In this document: piece after piece, positions 5,335 through 6,485 of the stretch
How positions within the stretch are numbered: the first letter of the stretch is position 1
Layout of the letters: each line of letters starts with the position of its first letter
Assembly: GCA_013816105.1 (NCBI GenBank)
Contig: JACDEY010000007.1
Span: forward strand, 1 to 6,485
DNA: 6,485 nt
Reading direction: 5' to 3'
Origin: Actinomycetota bacterium
GTDB taxonomy: Bacteria; Actinomycetota; UBA4738
Notes under the pieces: generated by a model
What the model was told of the DNA's origin: nothing
Databases searched by the model: none
Seen by the model: only the letters and a program-made list of their open reading frames with translations
Translations under genes and position numbers: made by a program

Positions 5335-6210
5335 CTCCGAGTACGCCATAGCCATCAGGACCAGCGCGGCCCCGAGCCACTGGCGGAGCGCCAGGCGCTC
5401 GTGGAGCCACGCCGCCGCGAAGATCGCGGCGAATATCCCCTCGCCGGCCAGGACGATGACGGCCCGAGCCGCTGTCACGGTCCGCTGGGCGAAGATCTGG
5501 ATGCTGAAGGCGACCCCCGTGCCCAGCACCCCCGTGATCAAGAGCAGCGGGAGGACGTCCGCTCCCGCCGCGGCCTCGGGACGGAGTCCCGTGCCCATCG
5601 CCGCAGCGAGATGTAGTAGGGCCGCGACCCCGAGCTGGGCGAGGGAAAGGACCTCGGGCCGGAAGCGGGGCGAGAAATACCCCACTGCCACGATGTGCCC
5701 TGCCCACCCCAATGCTCCGGCGAGCACGAGGAGGTCTCCGAAATGCGGGCGAAGGGTCTGGAGGTCCTGGATCGACAGTAGGGCGAGTCCGGCGAGGGAG
5801 ACCACCCCGGCGAGCCAAGCGGCGGCGGGAAGGCGGCGCCGGAACACCAGCGAGAGCAGGAACGGAACGAAGACGACGTACGTGCCGGTGATGAAGCCGG
5901 CGTTCGTCGCGCTCGTCCGTGCCTGCCCCTCGGTCTGAAGGAAGTACCCGAGGAACATGAGGGCACCGAGGATGGCGCCGGGCCCGAGCGCCGCCACCAC
6001 GCCGGAGCCCCATCGCCGCCCGATTCGTCGACCTCCCCCGGCGAAGAGCGGAAGCAGCGCGAGCACGGTGAGGAAGCCCAGGAGGCGGGTCCATGCCATG
6101 AACGGGGGCACCGGCAGATGCCGGAGCGCGATCTTCGTTGCGGGAAACGTCGCTCCCCAGAGCACCGGCGTGAGGAGGAGCAGAATGCTCGCGTCCACCT
6201 TGCGCCGCAT
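5281..6210 (-). CDS. EamA/DMT-superfamily transporter, 10 membrane helices, substrate unknown
   Basis: Inner-membrane carrier of the drug/metabolite transporter superfamily, whose members usually export amino acids, nucleotides or other metabolites. The 309 residues form two EamA repeats of five helices each (~8-144 and ~157-291). Repeat 1 has PVLWGATFPATKIALRHL (15-32) and TSATNAGFITGTYVVFVPFL (99-118). Repeat 2 has the matching VTAARAVIVLAGEGIFAAIF (245-264), followed by AAWLHERLALRQWLGAALVL, the usual EamA end. Length is typical. It starts at the ATG at 6210, followed by basic residues (RRK) and the first helix; there is no SD, and a -10-like TATCGT ends 6 nt upstream. The 3' end overlaps rsmI by 54 bp tail to tail, and the gene is divergent from metG. 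Nothing in the sequence or neighbours identifies the substrate. Confidence 0.92.
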   Translation of the reverse strand: MRRKVDASILLLLTPVLWGATFPATKIALRHLPVPPFMAWTRLLGFLTVLALLPLFAGGGRRIGRRWGSGVVAALGPGAILGALMFLGYFLQTEGQARTSATNAGFITGTYVVFVPFLLSLVFRRRLPAAAWLAGVVSLAGLALLSIQDLQTLRPHFGDLLVLAGALGWAGHIVAVGYFSPRFRPEVLSLAQLGVAALLHLAAAMGTGLRPEAAAGADVLPLLLITGVLGTGVAFSIQIFAQRTVTAARAVIVLAGEGIFAAIFAAAWLHERLALRQWLGAALVLMAMAYSELRARRPAVTRLDPAAVP

Positions 6211-6216
6211 CGGGGG

Positions 6217-6222
6217 ACGATA
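6217..6222 (-). promoter_or_regulatory. -10-like element for the EamA transporter gene
   Basis: TATCGT on the minus strand ends 6 nt before the ATG at 6210 (the spacer is CCCCCG), giving a likely leaderless start. It lies back to back with the metG -10-like box, only 11 bp away. Confidence 0.45.
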
Positions 6223-6233
6223 CCGCAGGCCCC

Positions 6234-6485
<252 letters not shown>

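Overview
The window is GC-rich DNA, close to gene-saturated, with six protein genes: two run off the edges and four are complete. No RNA genes, mobile elements, CRISPR arrays or hairpin terminators were seen. The most likely source is an actinobacterium (Actinomycetota) or a close high-GC relative. The reasons are very strong G/C at third codon positions, a bacterial protein O-mannosyltransferase (PMT) divergent from rsmI with metG just beyond (an arrangement I recall from mycobacteria and other actinobacteria), and what looks like pervasive leaderless transcription. This is inference; no marker in the window fixes the lineage.

Left part (1-2087, minus strand): an ECF sigma factor followed, with an 11-base overlap, by a long membrane-spanning anti-sigma factor cut by the window start. 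The anti-sigma protein joins a cytoplasmic zinc-binding anti-sigma domain, one transmembrane helix and a large extracytoplasmic region resembling the LolA/RseB fold plus a DUF4367-like tail. The anti-sigma and envelope-sensor roles, which RseA and RseB divide in E. coli, therefore seem to be on one chain. This is the most interesting part of the window. The 105-bp gap upstream (2088-2192) holds a 22-bp interrupted palindrome that overlaps a candidate ECF-type promoter for the sigma gene.

Middle (2193-4354): rpiA (ribose-5-phosphate isomerase A, plus strand) converges on a PMT gene (minus strand). Their stop codons interlock in one CTAG, so there is no room for a terminator.

Right part (4355-6485): rsmI (16S rRNA C1402 2'-O-methyltransferase, plus strand) diverges from the PMT gene across 59 bp. 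Its 3' end overlaps by 54 bp, tail to tail, a minus-strand EamA/DMT-family transporter. That transporter diverges across only 38 bp from metG (methionyl-tRNA synthetase), which is cut by the window end.

Five genes (rpiA, PMT, rsmI, the transporter and metG) have a -10-like hexamer 6-9 nt before the start codon and no clear Shine-Dalgarno sequence. The operon-internal anti-sigma gene instead has a strong one (GGAGGT, 5-nt spacer). This fits leaderless mRNAs for first genes and SD-led translation for downstream genes. Apart from the sigma/anti-sigma pair, the genes are housekeeping or single-function genes with no evident shared pathway.
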